NCBI GenBank assembly: GCA_937957815.1
Contig: CALFXN010000115.1
Span: forward strand, 1 to 5,063
Length of the DNA: 5,063 bases
Source: an uncultured Synergistales bacterium
GTDB lineage: Bacteria > Synergistota > Synergistia > Synergistales > Aminobacteriaceae
Reading direction: 5' to 3'
The notes beneath the pieces are model-generated. The model worked only from the letters and a program-made list of their open reading frames with translations, ran no database searches and was not told where the DNA came from. Shown here piece after piece: positions 1-4,313 of the stretch (positions within the stretch are counted from its first letter, which is position 1; each line of letters starts with the position of its first letter). A program made the position numbers and the translations under genes.

Positions 1-47
1 GAGATAAGGCCACGTGACTGGAGTTCAGACGTGTGCTCTTCCGATCT
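1..47 (+). other. Illumina TruSeq P7/index adapter (artefact)
   Basis: This stretch is not genomic. Bases 1-5 (GAGAT) match the end of the P7 flow-cell primer. Bases 6-13 (AAGGCCAC) sit where the index belongs and are the reverse complement of GTGGCCTT, which I recall as TruSeq index 20. Bases 14-47 match the read-2 primer region, beginning GTGACTGGAG and ending TTCCGATCT. Genomic sequence starts at about base 48, so the window begins at an untrimmed contig end. Reading frames that start at bases 31 or 33 are artefacts created by the adapter. Confidence 0.97.
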
Positions 48-49
48 GA

Positions 50-862
50 CAGCTGGATCTGGGCGATCTCATCAAGTCCATACAAAACGCAGACAACGAG
101 GAGGAAAGCCGGGAAACCGAAATCGTCGAGCTTGCCGACCCCCGCAAACTCGGCATCGCGACGCTCGGATCGCTCAAGCAGCATCCGCGGATTTCGGCGT
201 TCAGGGAATTCGTCGAAGGGTGGCGCCTCAGCTATTTCACGCCCGACGCGGCCCGAGGACTTCCTCTTTCCGGAGCCCAGCGACATCTGAACATGCATGG
301 CGATAATCTCGGCAATGTCGTCCAGTTCATGGAACGGGAGCAACCGAAGCGATTCCGCTCGCTCCTTGATCGCATCGCGAGAAAAATCCCGGGGGTGGAC
401 AAGATCGATACGAGCCAGACTCCGGACGGAAGATTGCTCCTCCGGTTTAACGATAAGGGATTTACAGACCCATTCTATGCGCCGCAGATGTCCGACGGAA
501 CGCTGAAGGTGTTCGCCTATCTTCTGTTGCTGGAAGATCCCGTACCGCCTCCATTTCTGTGTATCGAGGAACCGGAGAACGGGCTCTATCACAAGCTTCT
601 GGAAACGCTTGCGCAGGAATTCCGGGAACACGCCGCGAGAAAAGGCGGTGCGCAGATTTTCGTTACGACGCACCAGCCGTACTTCGTGAACGCGCTGGAG
701 CCGAACGAAGTCTGGGTGCTCGAAAAGGAAAACGATGGGTTTTCTTCCATACGCAGGGCCAGCGACGATCCCGTCGTCGAGAATCTGGTCACGGAAGGAC
801 TTCCGCTCGGAAGCCTCTGGTACAGCGACTATCTGGACGCGAGGCAGGAAGATGCACTTTGA
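50..862 (+). CDS. AAA_21-type ATPase, C-terminal part (5' cut by contig end)
   Basis: The open frame runs from the adapter junction to TGA at 860-862 and gives about 270 residues of an AAA/ABC-like ATPase. Numbering from base 50, an ABC-signature-like SDGT lies at residues 148-151. The Walker B segment FLCIEEPENG lies at 169-178 with paired acidic residues E173 and E174, and a switch-region TTHQP has its histidine at residue 208. Walker A and the true start lie beyond the contig edge. An ATG at 293 is internal: the residues before it, ending in a segment like 'LSGAQRHLNMHGDNL', continue the same fold, so it is not the start. The family (PF13304-like, related to OLD/RecF ATPases) hydrolyses ATP to drive conformational change in a partner. 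The gene overlaps the following DUF4276-like gene by 11 bp, implying co-translation and a working partnership. ATPase identity is firm; the defence role is inferred. Confidence 0.9.
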   Translation, partial: QLDLGDLIKSIQNADNEEESRETEIVELADPRKLGIATLGSLKQHPRISAFREFVEGWRLSYFTPDAARGLPLSGAQRHLNMHGDNLGNVVQFMEREQPKRFRSLLDRIARKIPGVDKIDTSQTPDGRLLLRFNDKGFTDPFYAPQMSDGTLKVFAYLLLLEDPVPPPFLCIEEPENGLYHKLLETLAQEFREHAARKGGAQIFVTTHQPYFVNALEPNEVWVLEKENDGFSSIRRASDDPVVENLVTEGLPLGSLWYSDYLDARQEDAL

Positions 863-1493
863 GATTTTCGTCGAGGACGCATCCGGAAAGACGGCGCTCG
901 ATATTCTCGTTCCGAAGATCATTGACGAAAAGCATACATTCAAGGTCTACTCCTACAAAGGCATCGGAGGAAAAATACCGAGGGAGATCCACAAAAAACC
1001 AGACCCTACCAAGCGAATCCTTCTGGACAACCTGTCCAGACTTTTGCAGAGATACGGGAAGAAGCACGACCCGCAACTCACCGTCGTTGTCGTCTGCGAC
1101 CTCGATGCGCGATGTCTCAAGCAGTTCCGGCAGGAACTCGATCGGATGCTTCGTCAATGCGCCCCGCGTCCCGAGGCTCGTTTCTGCATCGCGGTCGAAG
1201 AAATGGAGGCGTGGTTTCTCGGCAACAACGAAGCCATACTGAAGGCCTACCCCAAGGCGAAAACAGCCGTTCTCAAGACCTACAGGAACGACGATATCTG
1301 CGGCACGTGGGAACGGCTGGCCGACGCGGTCTATCCCGAAGGCGCGAAAGCTCTCAAGAAAAAAGGCTGGCAGGCTGTCGGCGCCGAAAAATCGAAATGG
1401 GCGTGCGCGATCACGCCACACATGGACATTTCCGAGAACCGTTCGCCGAGTTTTGCGTATTTCTGCGAAAAGTTGCGTGAACTCGCCGGATAG
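852..1493 (+). CDS. DUF4276-like TOPRIM-like protein, partner of the ATPase
   Basis: This is a complete 213-residue protein. The ATG at 852 lies inside the last codons of the ATPase gene, with GAGG at 841-844 as a plausible ribosome binding site seven bases upstream. An in-frame extension back to 735 would only repeat ATPase coding sequence in another frame. Visible motifs are an N-terminal FVED with E8 followed by SGKTAL, a glycine segment KGIGGKIP at 36-43, a strand ending in CDLD (D83, D85), the signature IAVEEMEAW at 113-121, and a C-terminal HMDISENRSPSF at 190-201. This order of a Glu followed by a DxD matches the metal-binding layout of TOPRIM-like folds, and the EEMEAW and N-x-S-x-SF segments resemble DUF4276. 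Such proteins are often encoded beside AAA ATPases and are suspected nucleases or effectors. The family call is from memory of motifs; activity is inference. Confidence 0.8.
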   Translation: MHFEIFVEDASGKTALDILVPKIIDEKHTFKVYSYKGIGGKIPREIHKKPDPTKRILLDNLSRLLQRYGKKHDPQLTVVVVCDLDARCLKQFRQELDRMLRQCAPRPEARFCIAVEEMEAWFLGNNEAILKAYPKAKTAVLKTYRNDDICGTWERLADAVYPEGAKALKKKGWQAVGAEKSKWACAITPHMDISENRSPSFAYFCEKLRELAG

Positions 1494-1516
1494 TTCCACA
1501 CCCTCCACAGATAATT

Positions 1517-1655
1517 GAGGTCGGCGTTCTGACTCAGATGGAACCGGAGCAACCGCTTCGAGATGTGGTCGTCGCTCCAGAGTGTCTCGGCCGTGCAGAA
1601 CGAGAACGGCGCGGAGCGCGAAGAAATGCTGTTTGAGCGTATCGAACAGGTTCAT
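1517..1655 (-). pseudogene. SAM-dependent methyltransferase, truncated and frameshifted 5' stub
   Basis: Reading the minus strand from ATG at 1655, the frame opens MNLFDTLKQHFFALRA. At about 1609-1614 the recognisable sequence moves to the next frame: PFSFCTAETLWSDD, HISKRLLRFHL, SQNADL. Together these resemble the N-terminus of a class I SAM-dependent methyltransferase family, which usually continues with an 'ASR..FIDRSV' segment. Here the similarity stops at about 1517, only 23 bp from the end of the DUF4276-like gene, and the catalytic domain is absent. The frame change fits loss of two bases in a CG-rich run (CGCGCC) or gain of one. A good ribosome binding site, AAAGGA on the minus strand, lies six bases before the ATG, so this was once a normal gene start. 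The open frame continuing leftward to 789 is antisense to the DUF4276-like gene and not homologous. Family recognition is from memory. Confidence 0.5.
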
Positions 1656-1687
1656 GTGTCATCCTTTCCGGAAAGTCTCCCCCCGCC

Positions 1688-1716
1688 TTTATGATTTTTC
1701 CTGTCCGGCCACACAA
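1688..1716 (-). promoter_or_regulatory. possible sigma70 promoter of the methyltransferase remnant
   Basis: On the minus strand, TTGTGT (1711-1716) and CATAAA (1688-1693) are separated by 17 bases and lie just upstream of the remnant's start at 1655. The match to consensus is moderate, so this is a weak call. It would make the region between the remnant and cysE a divergent promoter region. Confidence 0.28.
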
Positions 1717-1731
1717 TCTTCGCCGCTTCAC

Positions 1732-1760
1732 TTGTCAGACGGCTATGAGAGTAGTAGAAT
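1732..1760 (+). promoter_or_regulatory. sigma70-like promoter of the cysE-cysK leader
   Basis: A -35 box TTGTCA (1732-1737) and a -10 box TAGAAT (1755-1760) each match five of six consensus bases and are separated by exactly 17 bases. Transcription would start at about 1766-1769, that is, at or within a few bases of the ATG (1769) of the Cys-rich leader peptide. It is the best promoter seen ahead of cysE. A second -10-like box, TACAAT at 1765-1770, has no good -35 box. Confidence 0.6.
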
Positions 1761-1768
1761 GCCGTACA

Positions 1769-1849
1769 ATGAAAAAAAGGAGAGCTTTCCCGTTTTCGTT
1801 TCTGAATACGTGTCCCTGTTGCGGAATGCGTCGAAAGGACGGTCCGTAG
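1769..1849 (+). CDS. Cys-codon-rich leader peptide of cysE-cysK
   Basis: This is a 26-codon ORF, too short for ordinary gene calling, from ATG 1769 to TAG 1847. The peptide begins MKKRRAFPFSF and then reads LNTCPCCGMRRKDGP. The Cys codons TGT, TGT and TGC lie at 1811, 1817 and 1820, three of four consecutive codons, in a genome where Cys is otherwise sparse. The ORF lies between the promoter and an intrinsic terminator ahead of two cysteine-biosynthesis genes, the classic arrangement for ribosome-mediated attenuation: scarce Cys-tRNA would stall the ribosome at the cluster. There is no Shine-Dalgarno before the ATG, and the predicted transcription start falls on or next to it, so translation would have to be leaderless. 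The peptide itself probably has no function. An alternative is a chance ORF, or a tiny metal-binding peptide because of its CPCC. Confidence 0.6.
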   Translation: MKKRRAFPFSFLNTCPCCGMRRKDGP

Positions 1850-1863
1850 CGGGTGTTGTGCGT

Positions 1864-1890
1864 CGCCGCGGGCCGGAACGGGTCGCGGCG
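1864..1890 (+). promoter_or_regulatory. leader hairpin competing with the antiterminator
   Basis: CGCCGCG (1864-1870) pairs perfectly with CGCGGCG (1884-1890), and an inner CCG/CGG pair closes a GAA loop. Its 3' arm overlaps GGCGGAT at 1887-1893, a copy of the terminator's own 3' arm. Forming this hairpin would therefore remove the antiterminator strand and favour termination. Confidence 0.55.
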
Positions 1891-1942
1891 GATGAGAATC
1901 GTGTATGATCGTGTACGGGATACGATCGTAAGGGGGTCCGCC
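1887..1942 (+). promoter_or_regulatory. putative antiterminator pairing
   Basis: GGCGGAT at 1887-1893 is identical to the 3' arm of the terminator at 1947-1953. It can pair with GTCCGCC at 1936-1942 (six Watson-Crick pairs plus one G-U), which is the terminator's 5' arm. The separate hairpin 1904-1930 would be carried inside the loop. The two structures are mutually exclusive, as needed for a switch. The pairing is seen in the sequence; its regulatory use is inferred. Confidence 0.5.
1904..1930 (+). promoter_or_regulatory. 11-bp hairpin just before the terminator
   Basis: TATGATCGTGT (1904-1914) pairs with ATACGATCGTA (1920-1930) through 11 pairs, two of them G-U, around the five-base loop ACGGG. 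It ends exactly where the terminator stem begins, so the two helices could stack. It may serve as a polymerase pause hairpin or as a spacer that brings 1887-1893 close to 1936-1942. Confidence 0.6.
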
Positions 1943-1963
1943 TGTCGGCGGATCCCCTTTTTT
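1931..1963 (+). terminator. intrinsic terminator/attenuator before cysE
   Basis: AGGGGGTCCGCC (1931-1942) pairs with GGCGGATCCCCT (1947-1958) over 12 pairs with one G-U, around the loop TGTC. Six T residues follow at 1958-1963. It lies about 45 bases before the cysE start and after the leader ORF, so it must be read through for cysE-cysK expression from the upstream promoter, which makes it an attenuator rather than an end-of-gene terminator. Confidence 0.85.
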
Positions 1964-1964
1964 G

Positions 1965-1986
1965 TTTTCCCCGTACGAAGGGAAAA
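1965..1986 (+). promoter_or_regulatory. 5'-UTR hairpin between attenuator and cysE
   Basis: TTTTCCC (1965-1971) pairs with GGGAAAA (1980-1986) around an eight-base loop that contains CGTACG. It directly follows the terminator T-run and ends just before the cysE ribosome binding site. A similarly placed hairpin precedes the DUF819 gene. Role unknown; mRNA protection or spacing is possible. Confidence 0.45.
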
Positions 1987-2006
1987 GAAAGGGTGATGGC
2001 CATGGG

Positions 2007-2651
2007 GTGTGGGAAGGTCTGAGAGAGGATTATCGGGCGGTTCGGAGGAGGGATCCCTCGATTCCTCGAGGGATTCGGGGGACGCTGGAGATTCTGTTGT
2101 GTACGCCGGGGTTTCTCGCGGTTTCGGCGCATCGTCTGAATCATTATCTGCACGTGCGACTGCGCGTCCCCGTTCTGCCGCGCTTTCTGGCACTGATCGT
2201 CCGATGGTGGACCGGGATCGAGATTCACCCCGGAGCGAGGCTCGGAAACGGCGTTTTCATCGATCACGGCATGGGTGTGGTCATCGGGGAGAGCGCGGAA
2301 ATCGGGGACAACGTCCTGCTCTTTCAGGGCGTGACGCTCGGGGCAACGGGAAAGGAAACGACGTGGAAACGTCACCCGACGCTGGAATCCGGCGTATTCG
2401 TCGGAAGCGGCGCCCGGATTCTCGGCCCCGTCGTGATCGGCCGGAACGCGCGCGTCGGCGCGGGGGCCATCGTCCTGGAAAACGTTCCGCCCGAAGCGAC
2501 GGCAGTGGGACAGAAGGCGAGGATCCGGTCGCTCCGGGGAAGCGGGGCGCTTCCGTCGCATGAGGCTGTGCCCCTTCAAGTTCTCACGGAGAAGGTGGCC
2601 CGCCTCGAACGGGAACTGAACGCGCTGCGGAACGCCCCACGGATGAAGTGA
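2007..2651 (+). CDS. cysE: serine O-acetyltransferase
   Basis: This cytoplasmic enzyme makes O-acetylserine from L-serine and acetyl-CoA, the committed step of cysteine synthesis. The GTG at 2007 is chosen because it gives the family-typical opening MWEGLREDYRAV...RDP and has a weak AAGGGTG site at 1990-1996. A longer frame from TTG 1962 would begin inside the terminator T-run. The 214-residue protein has a short helical N-terminal domain and then a left-handed beta-helix from about residue 70. Key residues are the D86-H87 pair in FIDHGMG, the IGESAEIGD segment at 93-101, GVTLGATGKET at 108-118, and H123 in KRHPTL. This is the short form, compared with about 273 residues in E. coli. The C-terminus (192-208) looks helical and amphipathic and ends in PRMK, without the terminal Ile that classical CysE inserts into CysK. 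cysK follows 45 bases downstream. Confidence 0.96.
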   Translation: MWEGLREDYRAVRRRDPSIPRGIRGTLEILLCTPGFLAVSAHRLNHYLHVRLRVPVLPRFLALIVRWWTGIEIHPGARLGNGVFIDHGMGVVIGESAEIGDNVLLFQGVTLGATGKETTWKRHPTLESGVFVGSGARILGPVVIGRNARVGAGAIVLENVPPEATAVGQKARIRSLRGSGALPSHEAVPLQVLTEKVARLERELNALRNAPRMK

Positions 2652-2683
2652 ACATGGACGAGGACATATCCTGTACATACTGC

Positions 2684-2689
2684 GGAGGG
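2684..2689 (+). promoter_or_regulatory. cysK ribosome binding site
   Basis: GGAGGG lies seven bases before ATG 2697. It is a strong Shine-Dalgarno and much better than that of cysE, which suggests that CysK is made in larger amounts than CysE from the shared message. Confidence 0.8.
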
Positions 2690-2696
2690 ATATCCA

Positions 2697-3662
2697 ATGG
2701 CGCATATATTCGACGACAATAGTCTCGCGATAGGCAATACGCCTCTCATAAAAATCAACAGGATTACGAAAGGGTTGTCCGCCACGCTGCTCGTCAAGAC
2801 GGAGGGACGGAATCCCGCCGGCTCCGTGAAGGACCGCGTCGGCGCCGCGATGATCCGGGCGGCAGAACGCAAGGGGATTCTCACCCCCGGTTCGAAAGAT
2901 GTCACCGTGATCGAACCGACCAGCGGCAATACGGGTATCGCGCTTGCGTTCGTCTGCGCGTCGCGAGGCTACCCGCTGACGCTGACCATGCCCGAGACGA
3001 TGTCGACCGAACGGCGGAAGATGCTCGCGGCATTCGGGGCGAACATCTTCCTGACCGACGGGGCGAAGGGCATGGCCGGCGCGGTTGCGAAAGCCGAGGA
3101 ATTCGCGGCATCGGATCCGTCGCGCTTCTACATCCCGCAACAATTCAGCAATCCCGTAAACCCGGAGATTCACTTCCGGACAACCGGCCCGGAGATCTGG
3201 AACGATACGGACGGCATGATCGACATTTTCGTTTCCGGCGTGGGAACCGGTGGCACGATCACGGGCGTGAGCCGCTATATCAAACACGATCGCGGGAAGG
3301 CGATTCGTTCCGTTGCCGTGGAACCCGCAGGCTCGCCCGTCCTCACGGCGATCCGGAACGGCGAGACGCCGAAGCCGGGACCGCACGATATCCAGGGCAT
3401 CGGCGCAGGATTCAGGCCGGATGTTCTCGATCTCGACCTGATCGACGAGATCGCGACGGTATCCAACGAGGAAGCGCTTGAATTCGCCCGGAGACTCCAT
3501 GTCGAAGAGGGAGTCACGAGCGGAATTTCCGGGGGAGCGGCGGTCGCCGCCGCAAGCCGTCTGGCGGCGCTCACGGAGAATGAGGGCAAGCTCATCGTCG
3601 CGCTGCTTCCCGATGCCGGAGAGCGGTACCTGAGCACGGCCCTGTTCGGACACCTGAGATAG
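2697..3662 (+). CDS. cysK: cysteine synthase (O-acetylserine sulfhydrylase)
   Basis: This PLP enzyme of the cytoplasm joins O-acetylserine and sulfide to give cysteine and acetate. At 321 residues it has the usual family length. Residues seen are the PLP lysine K45 in NPAGSVKDR, the substrate loop TSGNTG at 75-80, the PLP-phosphate loop [10 protein letters not shown] at 181-190, the [10 protein letters not shown] segment at 230-239 typical of cysteine synthases, and SGISGGAA at 275-282, whose serine is placed to contact the PLP ring. PEITMSTERR-like residues at 99-107 (PETMSTERR) fit the CysK/CysM group. The start is fixed by the strong GGAGGG site and the typical N-terminus IGNTPLIKI. It is encoded directly after cysE, evidently in one operon under the upstream Cys leader. 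Cystathionine beta-synthase or CysM are less likely given the size and the QGIGAGF motif. Confidence 0.96.
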   Translation: MAHIFDDNSLAIGNTPLIKINRITKGLSATLLVKTEGRNPAGSVKDRVGAAMIRAAERKGILTPGSKDVTVIEPTSGNTGIALAFVCASRGYPLTLTMPETMSTERRKMLAAFGANIFLTDGAKGMAGAVAKAEEFAASDPSRFYIPQQFSNPVNPEIHFRTTGPEIWNDTDGMIDIFVSGVGTGGTITGVSRYIKHDRGKAIRSVAVEPAGSPVLTAIRNGETPKPGPHDIQGIGAGFRPDVLDLDLIDEIATVSNEEALEFARRLHVEEGVTSGISGGAAVAAASRLAALTENEGKLIVALLPDAGERYLSTALFGHLR

Positions 3663-3738
3663 AAAGAGCGATCTCGGCGGAAATTGTCGTAAGCGATGAT
3701 GCCGTCGAAACTCCGAGGGTCTATCAACCGTCAGGATG

Positions 3739-3783
3739 CTGCGATACTTGAGTTATCATGTGGAACGGCATCTCGCATCGCAG
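3739..3783 (+). promoter_or_regulatory. inverted repeat ahead of the DUF3870 gene
   Basis: CTGCGAT (3739-3745) pairs with ATCGCAG (3777-3783), and an overlapping alternative pairs GATGC (3735-3739) with GCATC (3768-3772). This is the only notable structure in the 157 bases between cysK and the DUF3870 start. I see no T-rich terminator after cysK and no convincing promoter, so the DUF3870 gene may be partly transcribed from the cys operon. Confidence 0.3.
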
Positions 3784-3819
3784 ACTCTGGACGAAAGCAT
3801 CCCGGGGGTGGTAGAATTA

Positions 3820-4146
3820 ATGACATATTATTCTGATGATTCCCTGCTCCTCGTAGGAAACTCGCGGACGACGAGCGACAATCCGATCACCCTGCAGTAC
3901 AGCCAGTTCTTTCTTTCCCTCGTCGTGGATCCGTCCACGGGAGAGATCGCGGACTGCGGGGCCTCGGTCACCGTCGAGGTGACGAACCGTTTCATCCGGG
4001 ATCTGTTCGTCGGACGGCGCATGATCCGGGACGACGCGCTGATCGTCTCGCAGGTTCAGGATCGGTATCACGGGTCGTCCCAGAAGGCCATCGTCGCGGC
4101 CTACAGGGATGCGGTGAAGAAGTTCCGGGAAATCTCCGGGCAATAA
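3820..4146 (+). CDS. DUF3870 domain protein
   Basis: This is a 108-residue soluble protein with no signal peptide or membrane segment. It resembles DUF3870: an N-terminal strand LLLVGNSRTT (9-18), a VVDPSTGEIADC turn (35-46), a helix EVTNRFIRDLFVG (53-65), and the family-like RYHGSSQKAIVAA (82-94). The function of the family is not established as far as I know. The start at ATG 3820 matches the usual short N-terminus and has GGGGGTGG about nine bases upstream. An in-frame ATG at 3736 would add 28 residues unlike the family and has no properly spaced ribosome binding site. The gene lies between cysK and a DUF819 transporter-like gene and is followed by a strong terminator. Its link to cysteine metabolism is unclear. 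Confidence 0.85.
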   Translation: MTYYSDDSLLLVGNSRTTSDNPITLQYSQFFLSLVVDPSTGEIADCGASVTVEVTNRFIRDLFVGRRMIRDDALIVSQVQDRYHGSSQKAIVAAYRDAVKKFREISGQ

Positions 4147-4175
4147 TCGAACAGCGCACGCTGCTTCGTCCTTCG

Positions 4176-4200
4176 GTCGGGTGAGGGACCTCTCACCGAC
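4176..4200 (+). promoter_or_regulatory. hairpin in the DUF3870-DUF819 intergenic leader
   Basis: GTC, a bulged G, then GGTGAG (4176-4185) pair with CTCACC and GAC (4192-4200) around the loop GGACCT, giving nine pairs with one bulge. It has no T-run, so it is not itself a terminator. Placed 17 bases before a true terminator hairpin, it could be part of a structured leader RNA. I cannot match it to a known riboswitch class. Confidence 0.45.
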
Positions 4201-4217
4201 ATAAGGGGATGAAATCC

Positions 4218-4266
4218 GGCGAACAGTGGGTCCGCTCGAGACCCGTTGTTCGCCGTTTTTTATTTT
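4218..4266 (+). terminator. intrinsic terminator after DUF3870 / before DUF819
   Basis: GGCGAACAGTGGGTC (4218-4232) pairs with GACCCGTTGTTCGCC (4240-4254) over 15 pairs, two of them G-U, around a seven-base loop. The T-run TTTTTTATTTT follows at 4256-4266. It clearly can end DUF3870 transcripts. Because it is only about 48 bases from the DUF819 start with no room for a promoter in between, it may also act as a conditional terminator for DUF819. Confidence 0.88.
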
Positions 4267-4284
4267 CCCGCCCCTGGGGGCGGG
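4267..4284 (+). promoter_or_regulatory. GC-rich 5'-UTR hairpin before DUF819
   Basis: CCCGCCC (4267-4273) pairs with GGGCGGG (4278-4284) around the loop CTGG, seven G-C pairs. It starts directly after the terminator T-run. It is followed by the palindrome CCGTACGG (4288-4295) and the ribosome binding site. It parallels the hairpin between the attenuator and cysE. Confidence 0.55.
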
Positions 4285-4313
4285 GATCCGTACGGAACAG
4301 GGAGGGGTACTTT

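Noticed and set aside
789..1655. Long minus-strand frame (288 codons) opposite the DUF4276-like gene
   Set aside because: Only its first 15 or so codons belong to the methyltransferase remnant. The rest is antisense to a gene with clear conserved motifs and resembles no family.
1759..1908. A 49-codon ORF from ATG 1759 in the cys leader
   Set aside because: Its ATG overlaps the -10 box, upstream of the predicted transcript start. It has no Cys codons and no ribosome binding site.
1870..1966. T-box riboswitch ahead of cysE
   Set aside because: A GGAACGGGTCGCGG stretch recalls the T-box sequence, but the essential UGGN bulge and the full AGGGTGGNACCGCG-like core are absent.
1743..3653. Very long minus-strand frame (636 codons) opposite cysE-cysK
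   Set aside because: It lies antisense to two unmistakable enzymes. Its Arg/Pro-rich composition is typical of shadow frames in GC-rich DNA.
3812..3822. TAGAAT at 3812-3817 as a promoter -10 box for DUF3870
   Set aside because: It lies two bases before the ATG and lacks a proper -35 box, so the start codon could not be in the transcript.
4209..4313. Upstream in-frame ATG start for DUF819 at 4209
   Set aside because: It would translate through the terminator and GC hairpin, giving an unrelated Arg-rich extension. Its AAGGGG is one base from the ATG, while GTG 4314 has an ideal ribosome binding site.
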